Positions 21,701 through 29,028 of a stretch of 64,000 nt of DNA are shown one piece after another. The notes beneath the pieces are model-generated. The model was not told the origin of the DNA, did no database searches, and saw only the letters and a list, made by a program, of their open reading frames with translations. Within the stretch, counting starts at the first letter, position 1; each line of letters opens with the position of its first letter. This DNA is from Stenotrophomonas raiganjensis (SeqCode) (GTDB lineage Bacteria > Pseudomonadota > Gammaproteobacteria > Xanthomonadales > Xanthomonadaceae), in NCBI RefSeq assembly GCF_030658505.1, contig NZ_JAUTXR010000125.1, positions 1-64,000 on the forward strand, written 5' to 3'. The position numbers and the translations under genes are program-made.

Positions 21701-21701
21701 C
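15708..21701 (-). CDS. Giant internal virion/ejection protein with zincin motif and LPD38-like C terminus
   Basis: 1997 aa, the largest gene here. Long helical, Ala/Gln-rich segments are typical of podovirus internal (ejected) proteins analogous to T7 gp16. HESGH at residues 759-763 is a HExxH zinc-protease motif, followed about 40 residues later by FARGFEAYLGEG with a possible third ligand. The C-terminal ~500 residues, ending near LLFPFQTFPVLRDVAGAID, resemble the LPD38 domain of polyvalent phage proteins. Glycine-rich hydrophobic segments at about 230-260 could insert into membrane. The start overlaps the stop of the transglycosylase gene by 4 bases. Confidence 0.85.
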   Translation of the reverse strand: MIENVLEGFDELSDEIESNRRVTLRSAYTGTRQKPEEAARANQLSDQLGQPFGVVAANLADYEQDARRQEIDDAGRASPHVGDFLSDPRRMALASDEAPKLATYANSLVTGEARATAEPNILEQVIGGIVSGWQRGKANALSLLPDGPAVMDPATGRMTTDRSAEEAALRADQERRAQAADVTSASTDRGFQAFDRANNAGSFGGAVRELAGGGTDTLGAIAVTLGQSIGMGAPGLALTAATGGGSRVVTAASAGTGSGLTEFGASIADAMQDAKVDPTDAYAVGQFLRDPQKMAAARDKAAKRGVAIGVFDALTAGVAGHFINNARRSASSAILRTGAEAGVQLGGGAAGEATAQLLTEERLKWGDIIMEGLAEVPTGAVEVHANYRAARASGQVRWINERLDQVMQSGQSNDRLRAATELAGELKLGERSPEDMKALTAQVAGEDARVYLDADQAQTLFQSAPQVLQDMVGGESALAEQLATGQVVIPMAEWMAAVPRLPNRDEILRNARTTAEGLSPAELETLDIDAMARELGVPLDAPAPDATAANARAQVQQSVMAQLVGTERYTAAQAESQAQLWGAMFGRLGEVTGQDPVALYERYAAGIDAAEAPAEGAESQPRTLMQRGMDALRSLFGRPQVATDGRGQQTIEREGSAYVQRAGQWFLADEQGQARDFLTLDQARTEAERTGGEIVQDDPIEGQRQTWSVALPDAAAREVLAGDILFQGGAAPRGQIQIGPDRAMQISLFKGADLSTFLHESGHFFLEVYRDLATAEDASPQIRSDLDALLKWFGVESADQIGVDQHEQFARGFEAYLGEGRAPTPELQSVFSQFKQWILGVYRSLRNLDVELTDEVRGVFDRMLASQEEIEAAQVRVGFEPIARDLAEAQALGMTERQFADYQQQVAAAREQAEADLMAQLQEADARARERWWKDELATIRDEVEAEVEATPIVRAYRVLTGRKEAGGEPVPEQLQGLKLDRAVLAATYGDGLLDKMGRVYARKGGTHPEEAATLLGFSSADELVQGLWTVRQTLAGVSAEADARMQARHGEPMTDGTLPQRALDAVHGSRKIQLLERELGVLADLAKEPRPNRRELKAVAQAVLAEKTARQIRPNEYLVAERKAARAAAQAAAAGKYADALQTKRQQALNAVLFAEARAVQQEVESKVGYIRRQMTPQARERLGKAGADYLEAMDTIADTYEFRDVSGRAVARRQSLRQWVEARQAEDDLTAVSDALLARVEAESVTNYADLPITEFRELHDAVTNIARLAKLKNKLLSNKDQRDWESAQAELAGAIRGAIAEGKPLPLSDADLTAMQKVGATYTGLMDWVLRPETVVEWLDGGETGPWHDFLWNQAEAAQQQRIELRNRVGGMLEQTMKALTPAQRADLNRLVYVPSLGRALSKNTIVAVALNMGNAGNRDKLMRGGFIGKNAEVVQVTPQNIAEMLGHLTPADAQMVQGIWDAVNSLWPDIVEQQRRLSGVAPEQVEPMPLIFTAADGSMVSLRGGYYPAVYDPRAGAGGVKQARAAEEQIMGGTFSRAMTSKGHTKERTEYAAPMLLDYHRVLSRHLNDVITDVSHRGYVKQALRVLEDQELKNLIQQRLSVGAYQALHGSVGNAVRGASVSEPGSSVFEKIGDAVLTNTAVAALGFRLPLVFANTVVAPIQAAARVDTKYLATGYAAYYRSPGKMTEMIHSLSPFMEERSNSLDSSYQVVLGKLSGKRGIRAAAMKMAMEVHRWTVPLAERAIWLGRYQQAQAQGAGVDEAVRLADKSIRATQQAGAPKDLSAAERDPKYKWVRMFIGPMIIMNNRLQESGLRGLYLGRVQSPARALGTWLSAGVLSNAVFELLMMRGPDGGDDDEKGWDDWSAWLARKTLLFPFQTFPVLRDVAGAIDASIEGKPSTGRPNPIADAGIALAKFGKAAWDEGRDWIEDDEDPDTEKLIKTGVRAAGPLTGIPSNQMLTTGEYLYDVGTGQYTPDNPAEAAAYLMYRRPKDQQ

Positions 21702-23938
21702 TTCTTGGCTCCTTGGCTCTTGCGGGCGAGGTACTGCGTAACCCAGGCATCGGTCGGCGGTCGGCCGTACTTGTCGGTGTATGCGCCCCGCACCGCGTCG
21801 CGGTCTGCCTGGCTGACCTGCAGGTCAAACTGTGCGGCGCTGCTGTAGAGACCCACTTTCACCTTCGGGTTGTTCTTGAACTTGCCGTCCTTCTCTTGGA
21901 TCGCGCCGAGACGGCCGGCCTGCAGGTTCTGGGCGAACTGCTTGGCCGTCGCCGACAGCAGCACGTCCGCCTGCTCAGGCGTCGGCTTCTTTCCGGTGGA
22001 CTGCACGAACGCCGTCTGGGCGTTCTGGTAGGCGATGCGGAACTCACCTCGCAGGGCGTCGCGCGGAGCGTTCTTGCCCTGCGACCCGCTACCCGATACA
22101 TCCGTGTCCTTGCCGAACCCGAGCATCTGGAACCCGCGTTCCAGGCGCTCGTTGTCGGTCATCCAGTCGGCGCGCTTCGACGGGTCGTTCGCCTTCGTCT
22201 GGTCTTCAGCCAATGACTTCAGGGTCTTGCCGCTGAGCTTGTCGGCGTACTGGCCGAGCGGAAGCTTGGCGAACTCGGTGGGCTGCAGCGCTTGCATGCG
22301 CTGGATGGTCTCCAGTGTCGCGGGATCGTCCTGGACCACAGCGCCTTCGGCGACGAGCTTCCGGTAACGGTTGATCGACTCGGACAGGCTGGAATCCTTA
22401 CCAACCAGCGCCAGCTCGGCCGGAGCCAGAACCTGTGACAGCGGCACGCTCGCGCCGGCGGCAGCCACCTTGTCGTAGATGGACATGGCCGCGGCCTTCT
22501 TCGCCTGCTCGAGCTTGTCCTTGCGCTGCGCGTAGATGTCGCGCAGGTAGCCCTCGGCAGCAGAGCGCTGGTCCGGCGGCATCGTGCGCGGGATCGCAGC
22601 AATGGCATCGGCCAGCGTCGAGGGTGCGGCAGTTGCAGCGACAGCGACCGGCGCTCCAGATGTTGCGCCCTGCCCCATGGATGACGCCCACCGCGCAGAG
22701 CGCCCCATGACCTGCCGCACGTACAGGGCGGTCTTCGGGTTCTGCGCCGAGCGGCCGCGGTTCACCACCGCATCGGCCCCACCCTCTCCAGCGAAATGAG
22801 CGGCAATGGCGAACGCCCGGCCGCCCTTGGCCAGCCGTTCCTTGTACTCACGAGCTGCGCGCCGGGCAGACGCTGCAGCGTCCTTGCGGTCGATGCCGCC
22901 AGCGCTGGTGGCGCGGTACTGGAACAGGCCGGTGGCCTGGTCGCCGTCGTCCAGCACTTCAGGGTTGACGGCGTCAGCGCGGAATCCCGATTCCTGTTCG
23001 GCCAGCGCATACAGATCCGCGCGACCTGCTGCGTCCAGCCCCTCGGCCTTCGCGGCATCATCGATCGCCTTGGCGATTGCTGCAGAGGGTGTGCCCCTTG
23101 CCGCTGGCGCCGGCAACGGTTCGACCGCACCGCGGCCATCGGCCAGCGACTGGGCCAGTTCATAGGCCGCGCGGTCCTTCACCACCGGGTACAGCGTGCG
23201 CTCGATCTGCGCGCGGTCCTCCGGCGTCATCTGGTCCGCGTAGCGGTGGTAGTAGTCCTCTGCCGCAAACGGGTCACGGGTAGCCATCGCCGCAGCCGTC
23301 TGCTTGCGCACGGACGATACGATGCCGCGCTCGCTGGCCTTGATCGCTTCCGCGCCCATGCCCTGCGTCTGGTAGGCAGCGCTGGCGATGCCGACGGCCT
23401 CCTGCAGGCGGACGTCCGCCAGGCCGAAGTCGCCCGCCATGCCGGCGCTGACGGCGTCCTGGCCGATGTTGTCGATCGTCGCCTTGCGCTCGTTGGCCTC
23501 ATAGGCGCTGTACTCGCGATCGGCGTAACTGTTGAGGCGGCCCTGGATGGAGTCGCGGAACGAGAACGACACCTGGTCAAATCGCTGCTGCTGTTCCGGC
23601 GACAGCCGGCTGCGGATTGCCGACACCCGCTGGTCGAGGTCGCCCAGCAGCGCGTCGTGCGCCTGCAGCGCGTTCTTACCCTGGTACTTGGCGATGCCGT
23701 CGGCGTTGGCTGGGTTGAAGGTGGCGCCCTCCCAGTCCGAAAGCTCGCGGCGTGCCTCCATGACCGCAGTCAGGTCGGCGCGCTGCTTCTGCTGCTGGAA
23801 CAGGTCGGCCGCCGCCTGGCCAACGGCACCTGCGGTACGGCTGAGCGGCGACAGGTCGACCTGGGCGGTGTTGCGAACCTGCGGACCCAGCTGGGCCTCG
23901 ACCTGCGGGCCGCTGGTGCGGGGGATCAGGGTCGCCAT
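21698..23938 (-). CDS. Internal virion protein with lytic transglycosylase domain
   Basis: 746 aa. A lytic transglycosylase (SLT-like) domain sits near the middle: LYALAEQESGFRADAVNPE supplies the catalytic Glu, and GLFQYRATSAG is the partner motif. Flanking regions are long Gln/Ala-rich helices. Such proteins are carried in the head, enter the cell envelope with the DNA and open the peptidoglycan. The ATG at 23938 is chosen as start; the open frame upstream overlaps the preceding gene. The stop overlaps the start of the 1997-aa gene (ATGA). Confidence 0.87.
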   Translation of the reverse strand: MATLIPRTSGPQVEAQLGPQVRNTAQVDLSPLSRTAGAVGQAAADLFQQQKQRADLTAVMEARRELSDWEGATFNPANADGIAKYQGKNALQAHDALLGDLDQRVSAIRSRLSPEQQQRFDQVSFSFRDSIQGRLNSYADREYSAYEANERKATIDNIGQDAVSAGMAGDFGLADVRLQEAVGIASAAYQTQGMGAEAIKASERGIVSSVRKQTAAAMATRDPFAAEDYYHRYADQMTPEDRAQIERTLYPVVKDRAAYELAQSLADGRGAVEPLPAPAARGTPSAAIAKAIDDAAKAEGLDAAGRADLYALAEQESGFRADAVNPEVLDDGDQATGLFQYRATSAGGIDRKDAAASARRAAREYKERLAKGGRAFAIAAHFAGEGGADAVVNRGRSAQNPKTALYVRQVMGRSARWASSMGQGATSGAPVAVAATAAPSTLADAIAAIPRTMPPDQRSAAEGYLRDIYAQRKDKLEQAKKAAAMSIYDKVAAAGASVPLSQVLAPAELALVGKDSSLSESINRYRKLVAEGAVVQDDPATLETIQRMQALQPTEFAKLPLGQYADKLSGKTLKSLAEDQTKANDPSKRADWMTDNERLERGFQMLGFGKDTDVSGSGSQGKNAPRDALRGEFRIAYQNAQTAFVQSTGKKPTPEQADVLLSATAKQFAQNLQAGRLGAIQEKDGKFKNNPKVKVGLYSSAAQFDLQVSQADRDAVRGAYTDKYGRPPTDAWVTQYLARKSQGAKK

Positions 23939-23939
23939 G

Positions 23940-24509
23940 TCACAGCCCCCAGCCGCGCGAGATGCGCGCGTTGTTGCGCACGGTGATGCTGTTGGCCTGA
24001 GACGACAGGTTCCCACCGCCGCCAGCCACGCCCGCCCGGCTCATGCCACCAATGCCCATACTCGCGGCGCTGGCGAGCGATCCCAGGATCGTGCCGGTCG
24101 CCTGAGCGTTGCCGCTCCAGCGGGCCAGCTCGCCCTGGGTGCGCTGGTTCTGGGCCTGTGCGTTGAAGCCCCAGGCCTGCCGCGCAGCGTTCATGCGGAT
24201 GGTCTGCTGATCGACCTCACCGAACATTGCGGTCTCGCCGAGGATCTCCGCCGGCGTGCCAAGCGTCGGGTCGATGTTGTTGGCAGCGATCGCGGCGCGC
24301 TGCTGGCCGAGCGCAATGCGCGTGCGCCAGGACTGCTGCTCCATCTCGCGGGTGGCCAGGGCGTTGCTGGCGTCGGCGTCCTGCTGCGCCAGCATCGCGT
24401 TGTTCTCGGCGATCTGCGCGTTGGCCTTGCCCTGCTTCTGCTGCTGATCAGCCTGGTATGCACCGGTTACAACGGTGGCCGCCAGAAGGGCGATTGCGGG
24501 ATTGCACAC
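23940..24509 (-). CDS. Internal virion protein (T7 gp14-like)
   Basis: 189 aa from a GTG at 24509 with GGAG 8 nt upstream. The N-terminal hydrophobic helix (NPAIALLAATVVTGAY) is followed by a Gln/Ala-rich helix (AENNAMLAQQDADASNALA) and a Gly-rich C-terminal part. This matches the small, membrane-active internal proteins of T7-like phages that form the outer-membrane part of the ejection channel. It lies between the gp13-like gene and the transglycosylase gene, the same order as in T7 (13-14-15-16). Confidence 0.75.
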   Translation of the reverse strand: MCNPAIALLAATVVTGAYQADQQQKQGKANAQIAENNAMLAQQDADASNALATREMEQQSWRTRIALGQQRAAIAANNIDPTLGTPAEILGETAMFGEVDQQTIRMNAARQAWGFNAQAQNQRTQGELARWSGNAQATGTILGSLASAASMGIGGMSRAGVAGGGGNLSSQANSITVRNNARISRGWGL

Positions 24510-24510
24510 G

Positions 24511-24984
24511 TTATGCGCTCCAGTAGAACGGAAGGAAAGGGGCGCTGTCCGGTCCGACCGGCACCGGCGCGAGGAAGTGGAAGCCCAGCCAATGCAGCCA
24601 GCGCTGCGCGGCCTCGTTGCGCTGGTCGACGACGTTGAACAGCATCGAAGGGAATGCCTGCTGCATTCGGTGCAGGGCCGGGCGAGACAGGCGCAGCAGT
24701 TCCTTCTGGACCGACAGCGGGTTGAGCCCCGTCGAGCCGACCATCCAGGGCGTACCAATGCCGCCGAGGATCGAGTAAGGGGTGGCCCCGAACATGCACA
24801 CCGGCACGTCGCGCACCATCGCAGTCCATGCCTCAGCGCTGCCCGCCAGGCCACGCTGCAGGGCCTCCGCCGGCGTGGTGTGGGCGCATGCCCACAGCTC
24901 GACTACGTCTGCGGGCCGTGCCGCAGCCGCGATCATTTCAATGTGTCCAGCCTCGGCCGGTACCAGTTCTGCGGTGACCTTCAT
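24511..24984 (-). CDS. T7 gp13-like/DUF2833 GNAT-fold virion assembly protein
   Basis: 157 aa, start MKVTAELVPAE. Motifs WTAMVRDVPVCMFGATP and GGIGTPWMVGS, and the end RWLHWLGFHFLAP...PFYW, match the GNAT-like DUF2833 family, to which T7 gp13 belongs. These proteins help load internal virion proteins. It sits directly before the gp14-like gene, and the ATG overlaps the stop of the tail tubular gene upstream. Confidence 0.75.
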   Translation of the reverse strand: MKVTAELVPAEAGHIEMIAAAARPADVVELWACAHTTPAEALQRGLAGSAEAWTAMVRDVPVCMFGATPYSILGGIGTPWMVGSTGLNPLSVQKELLRLSRPALHRMQQAFPSMLFNVVDQRNEAAQRWLHWLGFHFLAPVPVGPDSAPFLPFYWSA

Positions 24985-26627
24985 TCGGACGCCACCACCT
25001 GGGGCATCAGAGAAAGGATCTCCATCGGAAGCGGGTCGTCGCTCACGATGTGGAAATGACCGCTGTCCACGCCCCACCGGCAGGACATGTTCTTGCGCAG
25101 GACGCCCGTGTACGGGGCCGTGGGCTCGTCGTAGTCCTCAAAATCACGTTGCGCGATAGGGTCCAGCGTGTCCAGCGTGGTGCCGACGTAGACGCCGCGG
25201 GTGTTGCGTACCAGTAGCGCGACTTCGAAGGCGAGCTTCTTCATCGGGCGCAGCGGGTCGCCGCCATTGGCGTTGACCTCCAGCGTCTCGATGTGGGCGG
25301 TGTAAGGCAGGCCGATGTGCACCACGCCGCCCGGGCGCTGCAGCTGCACCTTGCCGTCGACCACCAGCAGGTCCTTCTGCACGTTGCCATCGACCAGGGC
25401 CACCACGGTCTTGCCCTCCAGGTGGCCCATGCCGGCGATCGTCGAGCGCTGATAAGTCCAGTCCTGCACAGCGACGCCGCGCAGCGCCAGCGGCACCGAG
25501 CCGATCGATTCCACCGTCGCTACCGTGGGCGACACATACGCCACTACCCGCACGCGGACGTGCTCGTCGCCAATTGCCAGCCGCAGGATGTTCCCCACGT
25601 CGCCTGCCCCGCTGAAGATCGCGGCGCCGGTGGTGGCGGTGATCACGGAACCCTCGTTCCACCCATCCGTGCTAGTCAGGGTCATGGGCGAGCCGTTCGG
25701 GCGCCGGCCGTCGTAGGTCAGGAGGCTATCGGCGTACTTCCAGTCGAGCGGATCGTCGTACCGGGTCGGGGCCATCTGCTCCACGTACTGGACCCATTCG
25801 CCGTTGATGAAGCGACGCACCAGCAGGTAGACCTCGGTTTCGATCTCGCCCGGCAGGCAGCACACGTCCAGCACCTGGCCATCGGTTTCGTGCGGATGCC
25901 AGCCGGTGACCTCCTGCTCGGGCATGTACGTGCAGCCGATCAGCACGCCATCGGTGCGCGGCATCCACAGGATCGGCCAAGGCGCGGTGCTGTACTCGAT
26001 CCCGCGGAAGGTATAGCCCTGCACCAGGTGATCTGCCCAGATGCTGATCTCGTTGCCGCGGAAGCCGTCCTTCTCGAACTGATAGGCCAGATCGCGCACG
26101 CGCTGACCCTGTGCCTGCAGGAACACCGCCGACTCGCCCAACACGCGGGCCTGCAGGTCGCCGGTGCCATAGGCCGACTGCGGTTTGATCCCGATGGTGC
26201 TGGGCGTCACCACCGAGTCCTGGCCGCCGGTGACCTTCCACTCTCCGCCGGTCGTCAGCACCAGCAGGCTGTCCAGTGGAACCAGGTCGCGGATCGCATT
26301 CACCTGGCGCGCGTTGATCGTGAACGACACCGCGTCGCTGTCGACAATCGGCGAGCTGCGCCCGAAGTTGGGATAGTCGCCGATGTTGGACGCCCACACC
26401 GTCTGCGGGTCGCCGGGGCTGCCGGCGAACCACAGGCGGTCGCCGAAGAACTCAACCTCACCGGGATAGCCGTAGCGGTAGGACCAGGCACCCACGGCCC
26501 ACACGTCGGTGCCGCCATAGGCCCCCGCGGCGTACTGGGTCACCACGATATTGTCAGTGCCAGTCGGCGGCGCCTCGTAGAAGTTGATCAGGTCCGCGCC
26601 GGGATCAATCGTCCAGCCCTGCGCCAT
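24981..26627 (-). CDS. Tail tubular protein B, C-terminal part (gp12-like)
   Basis: 548 aa starting MAQGWTIDPGADL. Motifs such as PGEVEFFGDRLWFAGSPGDP and SVVTPSTIGIKPQSAYG are typical of the beta-propeller/nozzle part of T7 gp12-like proteins. In most podophages gp12 is one protein of about 800-960 aa. Here the sequence is split, and the N-terminal part is the next gene upstream. AGGAGG lies 7 nt before this ATG, inside the end of the upstream gene (TGATG junction), so it is translated on its own rather than by frameshift. Confidence 0.82.
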   Translation of the reverse strand: MAQGWTIDPGADLINFYEAPPTGTDNIVVTQYAAGAYGGTDVWAVGAWSYRYGYPGEVEFFGDRLWFAGSPGDPQTVWASNIGDYPNFGRSSPIVDSDAVSFTINARQVNAIRDLVPLDSLLVLTTGGEWKVTGGQDSVVTPSTIGIKPQSAYGTGDLQARVLGESAVFLQAQGQRVRDLAYQFEKDGFRGNEISIWADHLVQGYTFRGIEYSTAPWPILWMPRTDGVLIGCTYMPEQEVTGWHPHETDGQVLDVCCLPGEIETEVYLLVRRFINGEWVQYVEQMAPTRYDDPLDWKYADSLLTYDGRRPNGSPMTLTSTDGWNEGSVITATTGAAIFSGAGDVGNILRLAIGDEHVRVRVVAYVSPTVATVESIGSVPLALRGVAVQDWTYQRSTIAGMGHLEGKTVVALVDGNVQKDLLVVDGKVQLQRPGGVVHIGLPYTAHIETLEVNANGGDPLRPMKKLAFEVALLVRNTRGVYVGTTLDTLDPIAQRDFEDYDEPTAPYTGVLRKNMSCRWGVDSGHFHIVSDDPLPMEILSLMPQVVASE

Positions 26628-27799
26628 CACTGCACCTCCTGCGCGACGTTGCCGCCGCGGCCGATGCCACCACCGCTGGTGCCGCCGGTGCCACTGCCGC
26701 CCGGGTAATACGGATTCGACTGCACCGGCACGCCGTCGATCTTGACCTGGTAGTCCAGGTAGCTGCTGCTGGTCGCGCCAGGGATGGAGAACTGTTTCGT
26801 GGTGCCGTCGCCGCTGAAGGTCCACGGACCTGCCACCGGCGGCGGTGCGTTGCCCACGATGCTGTCGGGGATCCGCTCGATCACCGTGGCGGTGACCTCG
26901 AACGGGCTGGTAAAGGCGGTGATTTTCATGATCCCGAACCCGCCGTGCACGTATTCCCATTCGACCCCGACGGCGTAGTCGTTGACGTTGTCGAACTTCA
27001 CGTCCTGCGGGCCGTCGAACGCTCGGCCGCTGTCGTGCACGGGGCGCACGCTGCCGCAGACGTAGTACGGCGTTCCTTCCAGTCCGGTCACCACGGGGAC
27101 GCTCACGCAGCGGTAGACCTTCTGGTCGCTCCGGCGGAGGGCACCCAGCGGCACGTTCTTCTCCGCCGCCACCCAAGGCTTCACCGAGCGCAGTTCCTTT
27201 TCCTCGGCATACAGCAGCGAGCCGACCATTTCTGCGGTGAACGTCGGCACGTTGGTGGTCACCGTCACCACGCCTTGGGTGCCGGACACGGCCAGCAGCG
27301 CAGCCTCGTCGTTGTTGAACGGGCGGAACGGTCCACGCCGGTATTCGAAGTCGCGCAGCTCGAACTGATCCACGGCCAGGCGGCGCAGCTCCTTTTGCGG
27401 AATCCACGGGTGCACCAGGAACAGCACATCCGCCGACTGCGTGTGCCGCACCTTGTAGATGTCCTCGCCGGTGTAAGGCGTGGCCACCTCGACGATGCCC
27501 CCTGCCCCATTGCGCAGCAGCGCGCCGTCGACCCAGAAACGCATGTAGCCGTCGCCCATCTCGATCGCGTACTTGACCGTTGTCGAGTAGATGAACGGGA
27601 TGAAGCGGGTGGCACGGTCGTTGTGCTTGGTGCCGCCGCGGAACAGGTAGCCCGGCCGCTTCTCTCCCCCGCCGGTGGGCTTGGTGATGACGTTCAGACA
27701 CCGCTTCAGGCTGATGGCGTACCGCACCATGTCGACGCGGCCCTGGAGCCCGGGCGAAAGCTCGCCGCCGGACATGCTCGGTTGCAGCAGACGTGCCAT
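26627..27799 (-). CDS. Tail tubular protein B, N-terminal part (gp12-like)
   Basis: 390 aa. The start MARLLQPSMSGGELSPGL and the early RCLNVITKPTGGGEKRPGYLF are the hallmark of T7 gp12-type tail tubular protein B N termini. It ends in a Gly-rich tail (GGSGTGGTSGGGIGRGG). Together with the next gene it rebuilds a full-length nozzle protein. The Gly-rich end would be a natural place for a linker or a split. It is downstream of the gp11-like gene by 2 bp. Confidence 0.84.
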   Translation of the reverse strand: MARLLQPSMSGGELSPGLQGRVDMVRYAISLKRCLNVITKPTGGGEKRPGYLFRGGTKHNDRATRFIPFIYSTTVKYAIEMGDGYMRFWVDGALLRNGAGGIVEVATPYTGEDIYKVRHTQSADVLFLVHPWIPQKELRRLAVDQFELRDFEYRRGPFRPFNNDEAALLAVSGTQGVVTVTTNVPTFTAEMVGSLLYAEEKELRSVKPWVAAEKNVPLGALRRSDQKVYRCVSVPVVTGLEGTPYYVCGSVRPVHDSGRAFDGPQDVKFDNVNDYAVGVEWEYVHGGFGIMKITAFTSPFEVTATVIERIPDSIVGNAPPPVAGPWTFSGDGTTKQFSIPGATSSSYLDYQVKIDGVPVQSNPYYPGGSGTGGTSGGGIGRGGNVAQEVQ

Positions 27800-27801
27800 G
27801 G

Positions 27802-28443
27802 TCAGGCCCTCGCCATCTGGGCCATGGACGGCTGGCGCTCGTCCTCGTCGGCCTCGTTGAAGTCATGCGCCGCGGCCTGGCTGAGCGCGAGCTGGTAGAG
27901 CTGCTTCAGGCCGGATTTGTTGGAGAACCCATTGGCACCGATGATCGTCGGCGCGCCCTCCTCAGCCAACTTGCAGGCCAGCGCGTCGACGAAGTGAGCC
28001 GGGTAGCGCTCCGGGTCTTCCACGCGCGCGACGTAGATCAGATAGGCCTCGGCCCGATCGCACAGCAGCGACGTGCCGTCCGTGCCCATCGCCTGCTCGA
28101 ATTGGATGCCATGGCACCGGCGGAACTGCGGCTCGCACCAGCGCGACAGGCGGCGGCCAGCGCGCATGCCCTGGTCGTCGGTGATGGCCAGCACGGTGAT
28201 GCAATCCGCCGGACGGGCGTAGCGGATCTCCCAACCCGGCATCGGTGCCTCAGCGGCGACGGCCAGGCGCTGGGCCTTCATCGCCCACGGCCACAGCCGG
28301 TCGGCCAGCACCAAATCGCGCATCGGCTCCCACAGGCGCGAGAATACGCGCGCCTCCTTGGAGCGCTCGGTGAGCGAGGTGATCGTGATGTCCTGGGCCA
28401 GCTTGCCCAAGGCCAGGTTGCAGATTTCAACTTGGGAGGTCAT
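27802..28443 (-). CDS. Tail tubular protein A (T7 gp11-like)
   Basis: 213 aa. VEICNLALGKLAQDITITSL and SRLWEPMRDLVLADRLWPWAM are characteristic of the gp11-like adaptor that joins the portal to the tail nozzle in short-tailed phages. ALACKLAEE and FNEADEDERQP near the C terminus also fit. The gene is separated from the cement gene upstream by a terminator-like hairpin. Confidence 0.88.
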   Translation of the reverse strand: MTSQVEICNLALGKLAQDITITSLTERSKEARVFSRLWEPMRDLVLADRLWPWAMKAQRLAVAAEAPMPGWEIRYARPADCITVLAITDDQGMRAGRRLSRWCEPQFRRCHGIQFEQAMGTDGTSLLCDRAEAYLIYVARVEDPERYPAHFVDALACKLAEEGAPTIIGANGFSNKSGLKQLYQLALSQAAAHDFNEADEDERQPSMAQMARA

Positions 28444-28450
28444 GGCTCAC

Positions 28451-28483
28451 CCAGAAAGAAGAAGGCCGCCCGAAGGCGGCCTT
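28451..28483 (-). terminator. Rho-independent terminator (minus strand)
   Basis: Inverted repeat AAGGCCGCC / GGCGGCCTT with a CGAA loop at 28462-28483. On the minus strand it is followed by CTTCTTTCTGG. It lies between the capsid cement gene and the tail genes and may reduce expression of the tail relative to the head. Confidence 0.7.
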
Positions 28484-28501
28484 GTGTTGCCAGTGGTGCG
28501 A

Positions 28502-28969
28502 TCAGGACGCCGGGGTGGCCGGCTTGCCGTCTGCGTACACGCGCCAGATGCTCGGGTCGAGCGTCAGATACGCGTTGAAGGCACCAGCCGTCAGCGGTCC
28601 GGTCGCCACCGTGTAGCGCACGCCCAGATACTGCTTGTAGTCGCCCGCCGGCAGCGGCACGACCGCCAGAACCGCACCGGCGGTCATGTCGGCCAGTGCC
28701 AGGGCGCCGGTGGCGTAGTGCACCTTCGGGTTGGTGGACAGAGCGGCGTTGTCGGCCGACTCCAGGGACGCGACGACGGTGGCAGCGCCTGCCGCTGCTG
28801 CAGCCTGGGTGGCGACGATCACCAGATAGGTAATCGCCGGAGCGCCCAAGTTTTCGGTGGCATTCGGCGCAAGGCCGGTGCCCTTCAGGTTCATCACGTT
28901 GGTCGAAATGGCGGTCGCGGTGACCGCCTGCGCCGAGGAGAACTCGGCGCGTGCGTCAATGTGGGACAT
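28502..28969 (-). CDS. Bbp16-like capsid cement/decoration protein
   Basis: 155 aa starting MSHIDARAEFSSAQAVTATA. Ala/Thr-rich, beta-type sequence with WRVYADGKPATPAS at the end. It resembles Bbp16 of Bordetella phage BPP-1, the cement protein that stabilises the head. Position immediately downstream of the major capsid gene supports this. Confidence 0.8.
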   Translation of the reverse strand: MSHIDARAEFSSAQAVTATAISTNVMNLKGTGLAPNATENLGAPAITYLVIVATQAAAAAGAATVVASLESADNAALSTNPKVHYATGALALADMTAGAVLAVVPLPAGDYKQYLGVRYTVATGPLTAGAFNAYLTLDPSIWRVYADGKPATPAS

Positions 28970-29028
28970 GGATCTTGCTCCAGGTTTGTGGGTTTTCTTT
29001 CGGCACCCGCCGAAGCGGGGTCGGTCAG

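Noticed and set aside
24981..27866. A single 961-aa protein spanning both tail tubular parts in one frame
   Set aside because: Its first ~410 residues are Arg/Gly noise in the wrong frame relative to the gp12-like N-terminal gene; a strong start at 26627 explains the second part.
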